From Soonwooa sp032062245 (GTDB lineage Bacteria; Bacteroidota; Bacteroidia; Flavobacteriales; Weeksellaceae), in contig NZ_DAMBQF010000012.1 in NCBI RefSeq assembly GCF_032062245.1, forward strand, positions 1 to 62,226: a DNA stretch of 62,226 nt, in the 5' to 3' direction. Below are positions 43,916 to 52,091 of the stretch, piece by piece; the first letter of the stretch is position 1, and the number at the start of each line of letters is the position of its first letter. The translations under genes were made by a program, and so were the position numbers. Under the pieces are notes generated by a model. That model worked only from the letters and a program-made list of their open reading frames with translations. It had not been told where the DNA came from and made no database searches.

Positions 43916-44701
43916 TTACTGTTTCTCCACCAAATACTTCCAATAGCGTCTTGGGACATGTTGAAGATGCAGTTTTATATTTTTTCGGGCTTCTATGTTG
44001 GTGCTTTTAAAATACTGCTTCCATAAAGTCTGAAAATGTTCTTCAGTTTCATTTAAATTTATTATTGAATCAGCCGTGCTTAGGTCGTTTTTTTGCTTTG
44101 TGCTAAGATAAACTTCGTCGATCGTTGACAGATTATAGTGCAATCCATATTTTCGTTTTACGTCATAAATAAGCCATTTTTGATCTGCATATCGCTTTCT
44201 AAAAAAATCTGAAATTAGGGGTAATACATTAAAATCTGGCTCTACCATACAATAAAACATTCCGTCTTCACTCTTCTGAAATCGAACAAAAGCTTTCATA
44301 CGATGCCTTTCTCTGTCCACTTTTTTTAGTGTTTTATGGTATTCTAAAACTTTTGCATCTCCGAAATTTTCTAAAATATCTGTCCGATTTTTAAATATAT
44401 TTTGAATGAGGTACACTAAGGATTGCAATGCCGAAATATTTTCTGAAAGAAAAACTTTGTAAATATTAATGACTTCCACAGCAGGTAATTTCTTCTTAAG
44501 CCCTAGCATTACTCTTTTTGCTTTTTCAGGATCCGAAATAATCTCAAAAGATTCATCAAAAAAACTAGCGACAAAATTTTCTTTTGTCGACAATTCTATT
44601 TCAAAATGTTTTCTTTCAAAACTTTCAAATATCGAAGTTAAAAAGCCAACGTAGCTTCCATCAAAAACGTATTGTTTCACGCTTAATCCTGTATTGTCCA
44701 C
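43916..44701 (-). CDS. TIGR03915-type putative DNA metabolism protein
   Basis: A 261-residue protein resembling the family partnered with a radical SAM DNA-repair protein. The N-terminus has YVFDGSYVGFLTSIFESFERK and the C-terminus DLSTADSIINLNETEEHFQTLWKQYFKSTNIEARKN and LQHVPRRYWKYLVEK, typical of that family (DUF4130). In many bacteria it is fused or linked to a uracil-DNA-glycosylase-like domain; no such domain is present here. The expected radical SAM partner lies about 0.9 kb upstream. Its start overlaps the lipocalin stop by 19 bases. Confidence 0.85.
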   Translation of the reverse strand: MDNTGLSVKQYVFDGSYVGFLTSIFESFERKHFEIELSTKENFVASFFDESFEIISDPEKAKRVMLGLKKKLPAVEVINIYKVFLSENISALQSLVYLIQNIFKNRTDILENFGDAKVLEYHKTLKKVDRERHRMKAFVRFQKSEDGMFYCMVEPDFNVLPLISDFFRKRYADQKWLIYDVKRKYGLHYNLSTIDEVYLSTKQKNDLSTADSIINLNETEEHFQTLWKQYFKSTNIEARKNIKLHLQHVPRRYWKYLVEKQ

Positions 44702-45231
44702 ACTAATTTAAAAAGGTCATATCCATGTTTTGTGGCAAAATCTAAATACTTCTTCTTGGTATCTTCAGAAATAGTTTTGGAACGAGATAAAATCCAAATG
44801 TAATCTGTACTTTCACCGAAGATTAGCGCCGTTTTATACTCAGGATCCAATTGTACTACGTTGTACTCCGAATAAAATGGACCAAAAAATGAGACTTTCA
44901 ATGCTGCTTCATTTTCAGAACCTACAAATTTGGCCTTTCCTGTGGCTTCTTCCCATTCATTTTTTACGGTGTTAAAACCTTTATTCAAAACTTTAATTTT
45001 TCCGTCTTCTCTTTTAGAATAATTGGCAGTTACGTTTTTTAAATCTTTTTCAAATTTAAAATCAAAACGTGCCACCTCATACCAAGTTCCCAAATATTTG
45101 TCGGCATCAAAATTTTGAACCACTTGCACATTATTGCTCATTGCTTTTTTTCCCGAGCAAGCCAATAATCCAGCAATAACACCAACGCCAGCAAAGGCGA
45201 ACATTACTTTTTTTAAACTTTTATTTTTCAT
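44683..45231 (-). CDS. Lipocalin family lipoprotein (Blc-like)
   Basis: A 182-residue outer-membrane lipoprotein: signal and lipobox end at Cys25 (AGLLACSGKKA). The lipocalin first motif is YLGTWYEVARFDFKFEKDL (Gly-x-Trp at 48-50). Further blocks are VTANYSKREDGKIKVLNKGF, AALKVSFFGPFYSEYNVVQLDPEYKTALI and YIWILSRSKTI. Blc binds lysophospholipids and responds to envelope stress. ATG at 45231 is chosen because the signal peptide starts there. It is coupled to the TIGR03915 gene downstream. Confidence 0.92.
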   Translation of the reverse strand: MKNKSLKKVMFAFAGVGVIAGLLACSGKKAMSNNVQVVQNFDADKYLGTWYEVARFDFKFEKDLKNVTANYSKREDGKIKVLNKGFNTVKNEWEEATGKAKFVGSENEAALKVSFFGPFYSEYNVVQLDPEYKTALIFGESTDYIWILSRSKTISEDTKKKYLDFATKHGYDLFKLVWTIQD

Positions 45232-45357
45232 TTTAATTTTTGTTAAAGCACAACAATTTTCCCGCCAAAATTTACTCACTTAAAACATTAAAAATTTTAG
45301 TATCGTCTGATTAATGGCAGACTTTTTGAATACATCATAATTATAAATCAATTTACT

Positions 45358-45534
45358 ATGAAAAAATTTACACTAGGATTTTTTGCTATTTTATGTATGT
45401 CTTTATTAACGAGTTGTGAAGCTGTAAATACCATATTTAAAGCAGGAATGTGGTGGGCATTTATCTTGATTTTTGGCGGCGTCGCGCTCATCATTTGGTT
45501 AATTTCAAAATTTATGGGTGGAAATAAGAAATAG
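45358..45534 (+). CDS. Small lipoprotein with a membrane segment
   Basis: A 58-residue frame: signal MKKFTLGFFAILCMSLLTSC with lipobox Cys20, then a short stretch and a second hydrophobic segment (WWAFILIFGGVALIIWLIS), ending Gly-Gly-Asn-Lys-Lys. The pattern of lipobox plus membrane helix is seen in small Bacteroidota envelope proteins. It is divergent from the lipocalin gene and converges on the radical SAM gene, with a shared terminator 23 bases downstream. Function unknown. Confidence 0.75.
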   Translation: MKKFTLGFFAILCMSLLTSCEAVNTIFKAGMWWAFILIFGGVALIIWLISKFMGGNKK

Positions 45535-45556
45535 TTATTTTTCGCAACAATGTAAG

Positions 45557-45586
45557 AAAAGGATGACATTACCGTTCATCCTTTTT
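45557..45586. terminator. Bidirectional intrinsic terminator
   Basis: AAAAGGATGA pairs perfectly with TCATCCTTTT around nine bases, with a T run after. It lies between the small lipoprotein (+) and the radical SAM gene (-), which end on either side. Confidence 0.88.
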
Positions 45587-45592
45587 GGATTT

Positions 45593-46849
45593 TTAAAATA
45601 AACTGAGCTGATTGCTAGGAACTGATGATTTATATTTGCTTTTGGAAGTCGCTGTAATCAAAGATTTTACTTTTAAAGGTGCCAATTCGCCAAGCTGCAT
45701 TTTGGTATCGGCGCAAATCATAAAATATTTGGCTCTATTAAAACTAATTCCCATTTTCTTGACTTGATATTCGTGCAATTTTCCAAATTTTCTACTCTTT
45801 ACAATTTTCATTGCCGATTGTCGCCCCATTCCTGGAATTCTTATTATTTCCTGATAACTTGCTTTGTTAATATCCACTGGAAAAAAATGCGGATTCCGAA
45901 GTGCCCAACCCAATTTCGGATCAATATCCATGTCCAAATTGGTGAATGACGGATTCAGAATTTCATCTAATTTAAAATCATAAAAACGCAATAACCAATC
46001 TGTTTGATACAATCTATTTTCTCTAATTAATGGAGGTTGCGAGCCAATTTGAGGAAGCAAAGCATTTTCGTTATTAATAGGAATATAGCCACTGTAATAC
46101 ACTCTTTTCAAATTATAATTTTGATAAAACTCGTTGGCGACGCTCATAATTTCTAAGTCGTTTTCGGGAGTTGCGCCAATCACCATTTGAGTGCTTTGAC
46201 CTGCTGGAACAAATAAGGGTTTGGATTTGATCAGCTTGGACTCCGATTTCAATTCCTGAATTTGATTTTGAACAAAAGCCAAAGGTTTCCTTACGCTATC
46301 ATGATCTTTTTCAGGAGCTACCATTTTCAGTCCTTTTTCAGTGGGCATTTCCAGATTAATACTCATTCTATCCACATACAAACCCGCTTCTTTAATCAAT
46401 TCTTCACTAGCTCCAGGGATGGTTTTCAGGTGAATGTAACCGTTGTAGCGTTCTTCTGTACGAAGTTTTTTAACAATACGCATCAGGCGTTCCATCGTAA
46501 AATCAGCATTTTTGAAAATTCCAGAACTTAAAAAGAGACCTTCAATATAATTTCTGCGATAAAAATTCATGGTTAATTCTACCACTTCATCCACCGTAAA
46601 AGCTGCCCTTTCTACATCGTTACTTTTTCGGCTCACACAAAAGGAGCAATCGTAAATACAATGGTTGGTGAGTAAGATTTTGAGCAAAGAAACGCATCTC
46701 CCGTCCTCGGTATACGTGTGGCAAATTCCTGAAGATGACGCATCGCCAATACCGCCCGCATTTTTCCTTTTACTACCGCTAGAACTGCAACTTACATCAT
46801 ATTTCGCAGCATCAGCCAAGATAATTAATTTTTCCTGAATTCTATCCAT
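45593..46849 (-). CDS. TIGR03916-type radical SAM putative DNA modification/repair protein
   Basis: A 418-residue radical SAM protein. The [4Fe-4S] motif CxxxCxxC is Cys64, Cys68, Cys71 in LTNHCIYDCSFCVSRKS. The N-terminus (DRIQEKLIILADAAKYDVSC, GICHTYTEDGRCVSLLKILLTN) and the C-terminal helix-hairpin-helix (RIPGMGRQSAMKIVKSRKFGKL) match the family linked to DNA repair. HhH suggests non-specific DNA binding; the reaction is unknown. ATG at 46849 is chosen because conservation starts there; an upstream in-frame ATG crosses the promoter palindrome. Confidence 0.9.
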   Translation of the reverse strand: MDRIQEKLIILADAAKYDVSCSSSGSKRKNAGGIGDASSSGICHTYTEDGRCVSLLKILLTNHCIYDCSFCVSRKSNDVERAAFTVDEVVELTMNFYRRNYIEGLFLSSGIFKNADFTMERLMRIVKKLRTEERYNGYIHLKTIPGASEELIKEAGLYVDRMSINLEMPTEKGLKMVAPEKDHDSVRKPLAFVQNQIQELKSESKLIKSKPLFVPAGQSTQMVIGATPENDLEIMSVANEFYQNYNLKRVYYSGYIPINNENALLPQIGSQPPLIRENRLYQTDWLLRFYDFKLDEILNPSFTNLDMDIDPKLGWALRNPHFFPVDINKASYQEIIRIPGMGRQSAMKIVKSRKFGKLHEYQVKKMGISFNRAKYFMICADTKMQLGELAPLKVKSLITATSKSKYKSSVPSNQLSLF

Positions 46850-46903
46850 TCCCTCAATTCTAATTTTTAAAAATACAAAATATATATCATGCTGAAAAGC
46901 ATT

Positions 46904-46926
46904 TTTTGATACAATTTGTATCAAAA
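46904..46926. promoter_or_regulatory. Palindrome in the radical SAM/catalase divergent region
   Basis: TTTTGATACAA and TTGTATCAAAA are perfect eleven-base arms around one T. The site overlaps a minus-strand -10 box TAATTTTG (46929-46922) that would serve the radical SAM gene, with a leader of about 65 bases. On the other side lies the catalase operon. It looks like a repressor operator; the regulator is unknown and no matching regulator gene is in the window. Confidence 0.68.
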
Positions 46927-47030
46927 TTATCACATGGTAATGTAAAAATTTGTAAATAAATCTTACATTTTATCGAAATAATTTTGCCAAAAAATATTTT
47001 TATTCAAAAAAACACTGATTTTTATGGCAT

Positions 47031-47038
47031 TACTTTTG
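47031..47038 (+). promoter_or_regulatory. Candidate -10 box of the catalase/DNA-repair operon
   Basis: TACTTTTG is an exact TAnnTTTG match, 124 bases before the catalase ATG. No TTTG is seen 19-21 bases upstream. The rest of the 312-base divergent gap is AT-rich; a loose inverted pair AATGTAA/TTACATT occurs at 46939-46945 and 46963-46969. Confidence 0.4.
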
Positions 47039-47161
47039 TTAAAATATTTACGTTTTTCTGCATCATTTTTATTTTAAAGAGTTCGATGTAGGCTTTCCTT
47101 TTTTAAAATTTAACTTTAAAAAGAGAAAAAAAAATTGCACTTAATCCAAAAAAAATATTTT

Positions 47162-49285
47162 ATGAAAAAAAACAAACAATCCGATGCGAAAATCGAACAG
47201 ATGAATCAATCTACAGTTGATAATTCTAATCAAAAATTGACAACCAATGATGGTGTCCCGATTTATGATAACAATAACACTTTGAAAGTTGGAGATCGCG
47301 GCCCGTCTCTTCAGCAAGATCACATTTATTTTGACAAGTTAGCACATTTTGACCGCGAAAGAATTCCGGAGCGTGTAGTACATGCCCGAGGTAGCGGTGC
47401 GCACGGCATTTTAGAAATCCATGAAGATATTTCTGAATATACATGTGCGAAATTTTTGCAGAAAGGAACCAAAACGCCACTGTTTGCACGTTTTTCTACA
47501 GTTGCGGGCTTTAAAGGTTCGACTGATTTGGCGAGAGATGTGCGTGGTTTTTCGGTTAAATTTTATACAGAAGACGGGAATTATGATTTGGTAGGCAATA
47601 ATATTCCTGTTTTTTTTATTCAGGATGCGATGAATTTTCCAGATTTAATTCATTCTGTAAAGCCTGAACCTGATAAAGAGTATCCGCAAGCCGCTTCGGC
47701 GCACGATACGTTTTGGGATTTCATTTCCTTAATGCCTGAATCTGCACACATGATCATGTGGGCGATGTCTGATAGAGCCATTCCACGAAGTTTGCGTATG
47801 ATGGAAGGTTTTGGGGTGCATACCTTCAAATTAGTGAATAAAGATGGTAAAGCCACCTTTGTAAAATTCCATTGGAAACCAAAATTAGGAGTACATTCCG
47901 TGGCTTGGAATGAAGCTCAAAAGTTGTCTGGATTTAATTCAGATTTTCACCGTCAAGATTTGTACGAAGCTATTGAAGCGGGCAACTATCCACAATGGGA
48001 CTTGGGTGTACAGTTGATTCCAGAAGAAGATGAGTTCAAATATTCTTTTGATATTTTAGATGCCACCAAATTGGTTCCAGAAGAATTGGTTCCAGTAAAA
48101 ATCATAGGAACGATGACTCTGAACCGCAATCCTGAAAATTTCTTCGCTGAAACTGAACAAGTCGCTTTCGACCCTGGAAGAATTATCCCAGGTATTGATT
48201 TAACTGACGATCCATTGCTACAAGGTAGAGTTTTCTCATATATGGATACTCAAAATTATCGATTGGGCGGTGCCAATTTTCACGAAATACCAATTAACAG
48301 GTCTGTTAATCAAAAACATAACAACCAAAAAGACGGAACAGGTCGAATTGATATTTTGAAAGGTGGCGTTAGCTATTTCCCTAACAGTAAAGGATCGGGA
48401 TGTCCTTATCATGCCATGTTGAAGGGTGAAGAAGGTTTCCAGTCGCATGAGCAAAAAGTGGATGGTAAAAAAGTGCGAGCGCGTTCCGATTCGTTTGCTG
48501 ACCATTTTAGCCAAGCTACATTATTTTTCAATTCTCAAAGCGAGCCAGAAAAACAGCATATTATAAATGCATTAAGTTTTGAACTCAGCAAAGTTAACGA
48601 CCCTAAAATCAGAGAACGTCAGGTTGCTATTTTAAATCAAATTGATAAAGATTTAGCGAAAAAAGTGGGTGACAATCTCAATATCACCCCTCCAAAAGAA
48701 TTGGATGAATTAACTTTGAAATTTGCCAGACAAAATCATCCAAACTATCCATTAAAAGTAAAGAAAAATGAGATCAGCTCTTCCGAAGCGCTTAGCATGA
48801 AGGTAAAAGCAGGAGAAGGAACGATTAAAACCAGAAAGGTTGCCTTTTTGGTGGATAATGGGGTTTCCAAAGCGAGTGTTGATGAACTTAAAAAAGCTTT
48901 AGAAAAGGAAGGTGCCGAAGCCGTTTTAATTTCGTCCAAAGTGGGTCCGCTCACTTACCAGGAAGGCGAGACCCAAAATATCGAACATACTTATCTTACC
49001 GATCCATCCGTTTGTTATGACGCTGTTTTTACGCCGTCAGGCAAATCGGTAGAAGCTCTGAAAAAGAATGCAGATTATTACGAATTTATCAACGATGCGT
49101 ATAGACATTGTAAGGTATTGGCTTTTGCGAAAGATGCGGAAAGCTTATTGGATAGGTCTTTTGTGGAAGTTGATAAAGGTGTTATTTTGGAAAGTAAGGA
49201 CGCCAATTGGTCAGAATCTTTCATTAACGCTATGAAACTTCATCGCATTTGGGACCGTGAAGCACAAAGAAAAGTGCCTTCATAG
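47162..49285 (+). CDS. katE: Large-subunit catalase (HPII/KatE type)
   Basis: A 707-residue monofunctional heme catalase that dismutates hydrogen peroxide. The distal His is His74 in the active-site signature FDRERIPERVVHARGSGAHG. The heme-ligand region is RVFSYMDTQNYRLGGANFHEIPIN, with Tyr in the FSYMDTQ block. After about residue 550 comes the extra flavodoxin/DJ-1-like C-terminal domain that marks the large clade (RKVAFLVDNGVSKASVDELKKAL). ATG at 47162 (MKKNKQSD) is used. It is the first gene of a ten-gene run. Confidence 0.96.
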   Translation: MKKNKQSDAKIEQMNQSTVDNSNQKLTTNDGVPIYDNNNTLKVGDRGPSLQQDHIYFDKLAHFDRERIPERVVHARGSGAHGILEIHEDISEYTCAKFLQKGTKTPLFARFSTVAGFKGSTDLARDVRGFSVKFYTEDGNYDLVGNNIPVFFIQDAMNFPDLIHSVKPEPDKEYPQAASAHDTFWDFISLMPESAHMIMWAMSDRAIPRSLRMMEGFGVHTFKLVNKDGKATFVKFHWKPKLGVHSVAWNEAQKLSGFNSDFHRQDLYEAIEAGNYPQWDLGVQLIPEEDEFKYSFDILDATKLVPEELVPVKIIGTMTLNRNPENFFAETEQVAFDPGRIIPGIDLTDDPLLQGRVFSYMDTQNYRLGGANFHEIPINRSVNQKHNNQKDGTGRIDILKGGVSYFPNSKGSGCPYHAMLKGEEGFQSHEQKVDGKKVRARSDSFADHFSQATLFFNSQSEPEKQHIINALSFELSKVNDPKIRERQVAILNQIDKDLAKKVGDNLNITPPKELDELTLKFARQNHPNYPLKVKKNEISSSEALSMKVKAGEGTIKTRKVAFLVDNGVSKASVDELKKALEKEGAEAVLISSKVGPLTYQEGETQNIEHTYLTDPSVCYDAVFTPSGKSVEALKKNADYYEFINDAYRHCKVLAFAKDAESLLDRSFVEVDKGVILESKDANWSESFINAMKLHRIWDREAQRKVPS

Positions 49286-49324
49286 TCTATTCTTATCACT
49301 CATTTAAAACAAAAAAAATACAAA

Positions 49325-49519
49325 ATGATTTTACAATTAAGTCCAACCATCCTTGTAGATACGCCTCTGGGGCGTGGTCATACGGTATTTATTATTGATT
49401 ATGGCATGCATCAAAACTCCTGTTGGGTAGTGGCCATGGAAAAGGACGGAATTGTAAAACATTTTGATAGTAACGATGTTATTGTGTGCACCAATTTTAC
49501 GTATCATATTAATGAATAA
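49325..49519 (+). CDS. Unknown 64-residue protein in the stress operon
   Basis: A small, probably beta-rich protein without signal peptide or membrane segment: LSPTILVDTPLGRGHTVFII, then DYGMHQNSCWVVAMEKDGIVKHFDSNDVIV. The pattern of short strands and Gly/Asp turns resembles an SH3-like or small barrel fold; this is a guess. It lies 39 bases after the catalase and 60 before the flavin-binding stress protein, on the same strand, so co-expression is likely. Family not recognised. Confidence 0.75.
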   Translation: MILQLSPTILVDTPLGRGHTVFIIDYGMHQNSCWVVAMEKDGIVKHFDSNDVIVCTNFTYHINE

Positions 49520-49579
49520 AGAAATTGTTTTCCGCACACTTCCGAAATACCAATTAATAAAATATAAAGTCACAAAATT

Positions 49580-50095
49580 ATGGGAAATGCACAATCACCT
49601 CACGAAAATTTAAACGGAAATCAAGCAATTGAGAAAATAAAATCGATCGCCGAGACCGCTGGAACTTGCTTTTTTACCACCAATATTGGCGGCAATACCA
49701 CCAGCAGACCCATGGCTCTACAAGAAGTTGATGAGGCAGGCAATTTATGGTTTTTGAGCGACGTTCGCTCACTAAAAAATGATGAAATTGAAGCCAATCC
49801 TAATGTAGAATTGTATTTTATGAATAATTCTAAATACGAATACATCTTTATTAAAGGAAAAGCCAGTGCTTCGCAAGACAAAAGCTTAATCGAAAAATAT
49901 TGGTCCAATTTTGCTAATGCTTGGTTCGATGGTAAAGATGACCCCAATATCAGTGTAATAAAAGTTTCGCCTAATGATGGCTATTATTACGAAACCAAAG
50001 ACAATAAATTTATTGCCATGTCGAAAATGCTTTTTGCTGCCGTTACGGGAAGTCCAATTGAAGACGGAGGGATAGAAGGCGAGCTTAAGATTTAA
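49580..50095 (+). CDS. Pyridoxamine 5'-phosphate oxidase-like general stress protein
   Basis: A 171-residue split-barrel protein of the general stress protein 26 type. It has AGTCFFTTNIGGNTTSRPMALQEVDEAGNLWFLSDVRSLKND, then NPNVELYFMNNSKYEYIFIKGKA, and a C-terminal EDGGIEGELKI. Such proteins bind FMN or FAD and respond to stress, but usually do not oxidise pyridoxamine phosphate. Its stop shares one base with the next ATG, giving tight coupling to the catalase-like gene. Confidence 0.88.
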   Translation: MGNAQSPHENLNGNQAIEKIKSIAETAGTCFFTTNIGGNTTSRPMALQEVDEAGNLWFLSDVRSLKNDEIEANPNVELYFMNNSKYEYIFIKGKASASQDKSLIEKYWSNFANAWFDGKDDPNISVIKVSPNDGYYYETKDNKFIAMSKMLFAAVTGSPIEDGGIEGELKI

Positions 50096-51084
50096 TGAAG
50101 TTTCCAATAGCATATCATCCAAAATTTGATTCATTAACACCTCGTGAAAATGATTTGTTGGAACAAACTTTGACCACAGTTTCGAAATTTGTAAATAAAT
50201 CTGGAAAAATAAGCAAGGTAAAATATTCTACCAGAGATGCACACGCAAAATCGTATTCTTATTTGAAAGGACGATTTATTCCCTCAAAAGATGAAAATCT
50301 AAAAGAATTTTTTCCTGAAAATGAGTACAATGCTCTGGTGCGATTATCACACGCCAATTTGAAAATTTCAAAGTCCGATCGACAACTTCCTTTGTTTGGT
50401 TTTGCTTTAAAAATTGATGATGGCTCTTCCACGATTGCAAATTATCCACTGGTGAATTTTCCGTTATTTATGACAAAATCTGTCAGTGGTTTTTTGAAAG
50501 TTTTTATGGCAATTAACCGATTTTTTGCGGGTTCCATTGTTACAAAACCATTTCAGGCATTTAAAATTTTAATTTCTGGTGCACCAATGGCCTTCGAAAC
50601 AATGAATTGGTCTTTCGTTTCTGCCATTAGAAATTGGATTGAAAGTTTCAAGTATTTCATTCTAGCAAGAAGTTATTATTCTGTTGGTGCATATCGTTTA
50701 GGTAACAAAATCATTAAAATAAAAGCCATTCCGCTACAATTCGACCCAGAATTTTCAACAGGAATTTCAATTTTGGAAGATGTGAAATCTTACATTTCAA
50801 AAAATGATTTGAAGTATAAAATTTTATATCAAATTGCTTACGACGAGAAATATCAACCGATTAATAATTTAACCAAAGATTGGCGAAAAACCGATTTTTT
50901 AGACTTTGGTATTATTGAATTTGAAAAAGTTTTAGAGGAAACAAATTTGGAATTAGAACAGCTCTCATTCAATCCTTTTGATAGTAAAAAAGAGTTGCAA
51001 CCCGTTGGGAAAATTCAGCAAATTAGAAAAAAAGTTTACGAGCGTTCCATCGAAACTCGCAATCATAACAACGAAAAAATATAA
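50095..51084 (+). CDS. Catalase-like heme protein
   Basis: A 329-residue protein resembling a shortened catalase fold. TRDAHAKSYSYLKGRF echoes the catalase distal-His segment (VHAKG) and LVNFPLFMTKSVSGFLKVF echoes NNIPVFFI with downstream helix. It lacks the classical RxFxYxDT heme-tyrosine block, so ligation and activity are uncertain. Homologues of this kind often sit next to full catalases or SDR genes. It starts one base into the preceding stop and ends four bases before the SDR. Confidence 0.75.
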   Translation: MKFPIAYHPKFDSLTPRENDLLEQTLTTVSKFVNKSGKISKVKYSTRDAHAKSYSYLKGRFIPSKDENLKEFFPENEYNALVRLSHANLKISKSDRQLPLFGFALKIDDGSSTIANYPLVNFPLFMTKSVSGFLKVFMAINRFFAGSIVTKPFQAFKILISGAPMAFETMNWSFVSAIRNWIESFKYFILARSYYSVGAYRLGNKIIKIKAIPLQFDPEFSTGISILEDVKSYISKNDLKYKILYQIAYDEKYQPINNLTKDWRKTDFLDFGIIEFEKVLEETNLELEQLSFNPFDSKKELQPVGKIQQIRKKVYERSIETRNHNNEKI

Positions 51085-51088
51085 CATT

Positions 51089-52090
51089 ATGGATTCTATA
51101 GACACAATTACAAGTTTAGTTACAAAAACAGCGGTTATTACAGGTGCCTCAAGTGGTGTTGGATTGGCAACGGCGCAATTGTTTGCAGAAAATGGCTACC
51201 AAGTTGTATTAGCAGCAAGAGGAAAAGAAGGTTTGGAGAAAGCGGTTGCCGAATGTAATGCTTTAGGTGGAAAAGCCGTATACAAAACTACTGATGTTTC
51301 GAATGCCAATGAGGTGAAAGATTTGGTAGAATTTGCATTGAAAGAATTTGGTAGAATCGATGTTTGGGTGAACAATGCAGGTGTTATGGCAAGCGGAAAA
51401 TTCGAGGAAATCCCAATGGACATTAATGAGCAAGTTATCAAAACCAATTTAATGGGCTATATGCATGGCGCTTATTATGTTTTGCCCGTTTTTAAAGAAC
51501 AAAAGCAAGGCGTTTTAATTAATAATGTTTCCATTGGTGGTTATATGCCTGCGCCGTTTAGCTCGGTATATTCAGCGACAAAAACAGGAATTAAAGGCAT
51601 GATGAGTGGTTTGCAGAGCGAATACAGCGTGTATCCAGAAATTCATATTTGTAATATTTATCCGCAAGTGCAACAATCCACTGGGAATATGCATTCTGCA
51701 AAATTTTCGGGTTTAGATTTTAAAATTCCTCCATTTGCTGCTGATCCTCGAGATACCGCAAAAGTAATTTACAAATTAGTAGAAAAACCTAAAAACGACA
51801 CCTTCCCAGATGCTACTTCATTTATGCTAAAGCTTGCTCATGGCGCTTTTCCAGAAACATTTACCAATTTGGCAACTGGTGTAATGAGATTAATGATGAA
51901 GGTTAAAAAAGGCAAAGATGAGGAAGGTAACATCTTAGAGCCATCCAATAATCCGCACCGAGTTTACGGAGAAACAGCGCTACCAATGCCGTCCAAGACC
52001 ACCAAAAAAATTATTGGAACAGGTTTAGCAATTGCAGCGGGATATTTTGTTGCCAAACATTTGAAAAACAATTCAAAAAAACTCGATTAG
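51089..52090 (+). CDS. Short-chain dehydrogenase with C-terminal hydrophobic tail
   Basis: A 333-residue SDR. The cofactor loop is AVITGASSGVGLATAQLFAENG, followed by WVNNAGVMASGKFEEI. The catalytic residues lie in INNVSIGGYMPAPFSSVYSATKTGIKGM (Ser, Tyr, Lys). The extra C-terminus ends with a likely membrane segment (KIIGTGLAIAAGYFVAKHL) and lysines. The substrate is unknown. Such SDRs are common in stress islands with catalase. ATG at 51089 is used; an upstream start would overlap the catalase-like gene. Confidence 0.9.
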   Translation: MDSIDTITSLVTKTAVITGASSGVGLATAQLFAENGYQVVLAARGKEGLEKAVAECNALGGKAVYKTTDVSNANEVKDLVEFALKEFGRIDVWVNNAGVMASGKFEEIPMDINEQVIKTNLMGYMHGAYYVLPVFKEQKQGVLINNVSIGGYMPAPFSSVYSATKTGIKGMMSGLQSEYSVYPEIHICNIYPQVQQSTGNMHSAKFSGLDFKIPPFAADPRDTAKVIYKLVEKPKNDTFPDATSFMLKLAHGAFPETFTNLATGVMRLMMKVKKGKDEEGNILEPSNNPHRVYGETALPMPSKTTKKIIGTGLAIAAGYFVAKHLKNNSKKLD

Positions 52091-52091
52091 G

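Noticed and set aside
46850..46933. N-terminal extension of the radical SAM protein
   Set aside because: The extension runs through the promoter palindrome and its -10 box and lacks family similarity.
47135..47161. Upstream in-frame TTG start for the catalase
   Set aside because: Adds nine residues without conservation; the ATG at 47162 gives the normal N-terminus.
50978..51088. Long N-terminal extension of the SDR in the stress operon
   Set aside because: It overlaps the end of the catalase-like gene in another frame; the Rossmann fold starts normally from the ATG at 51089.
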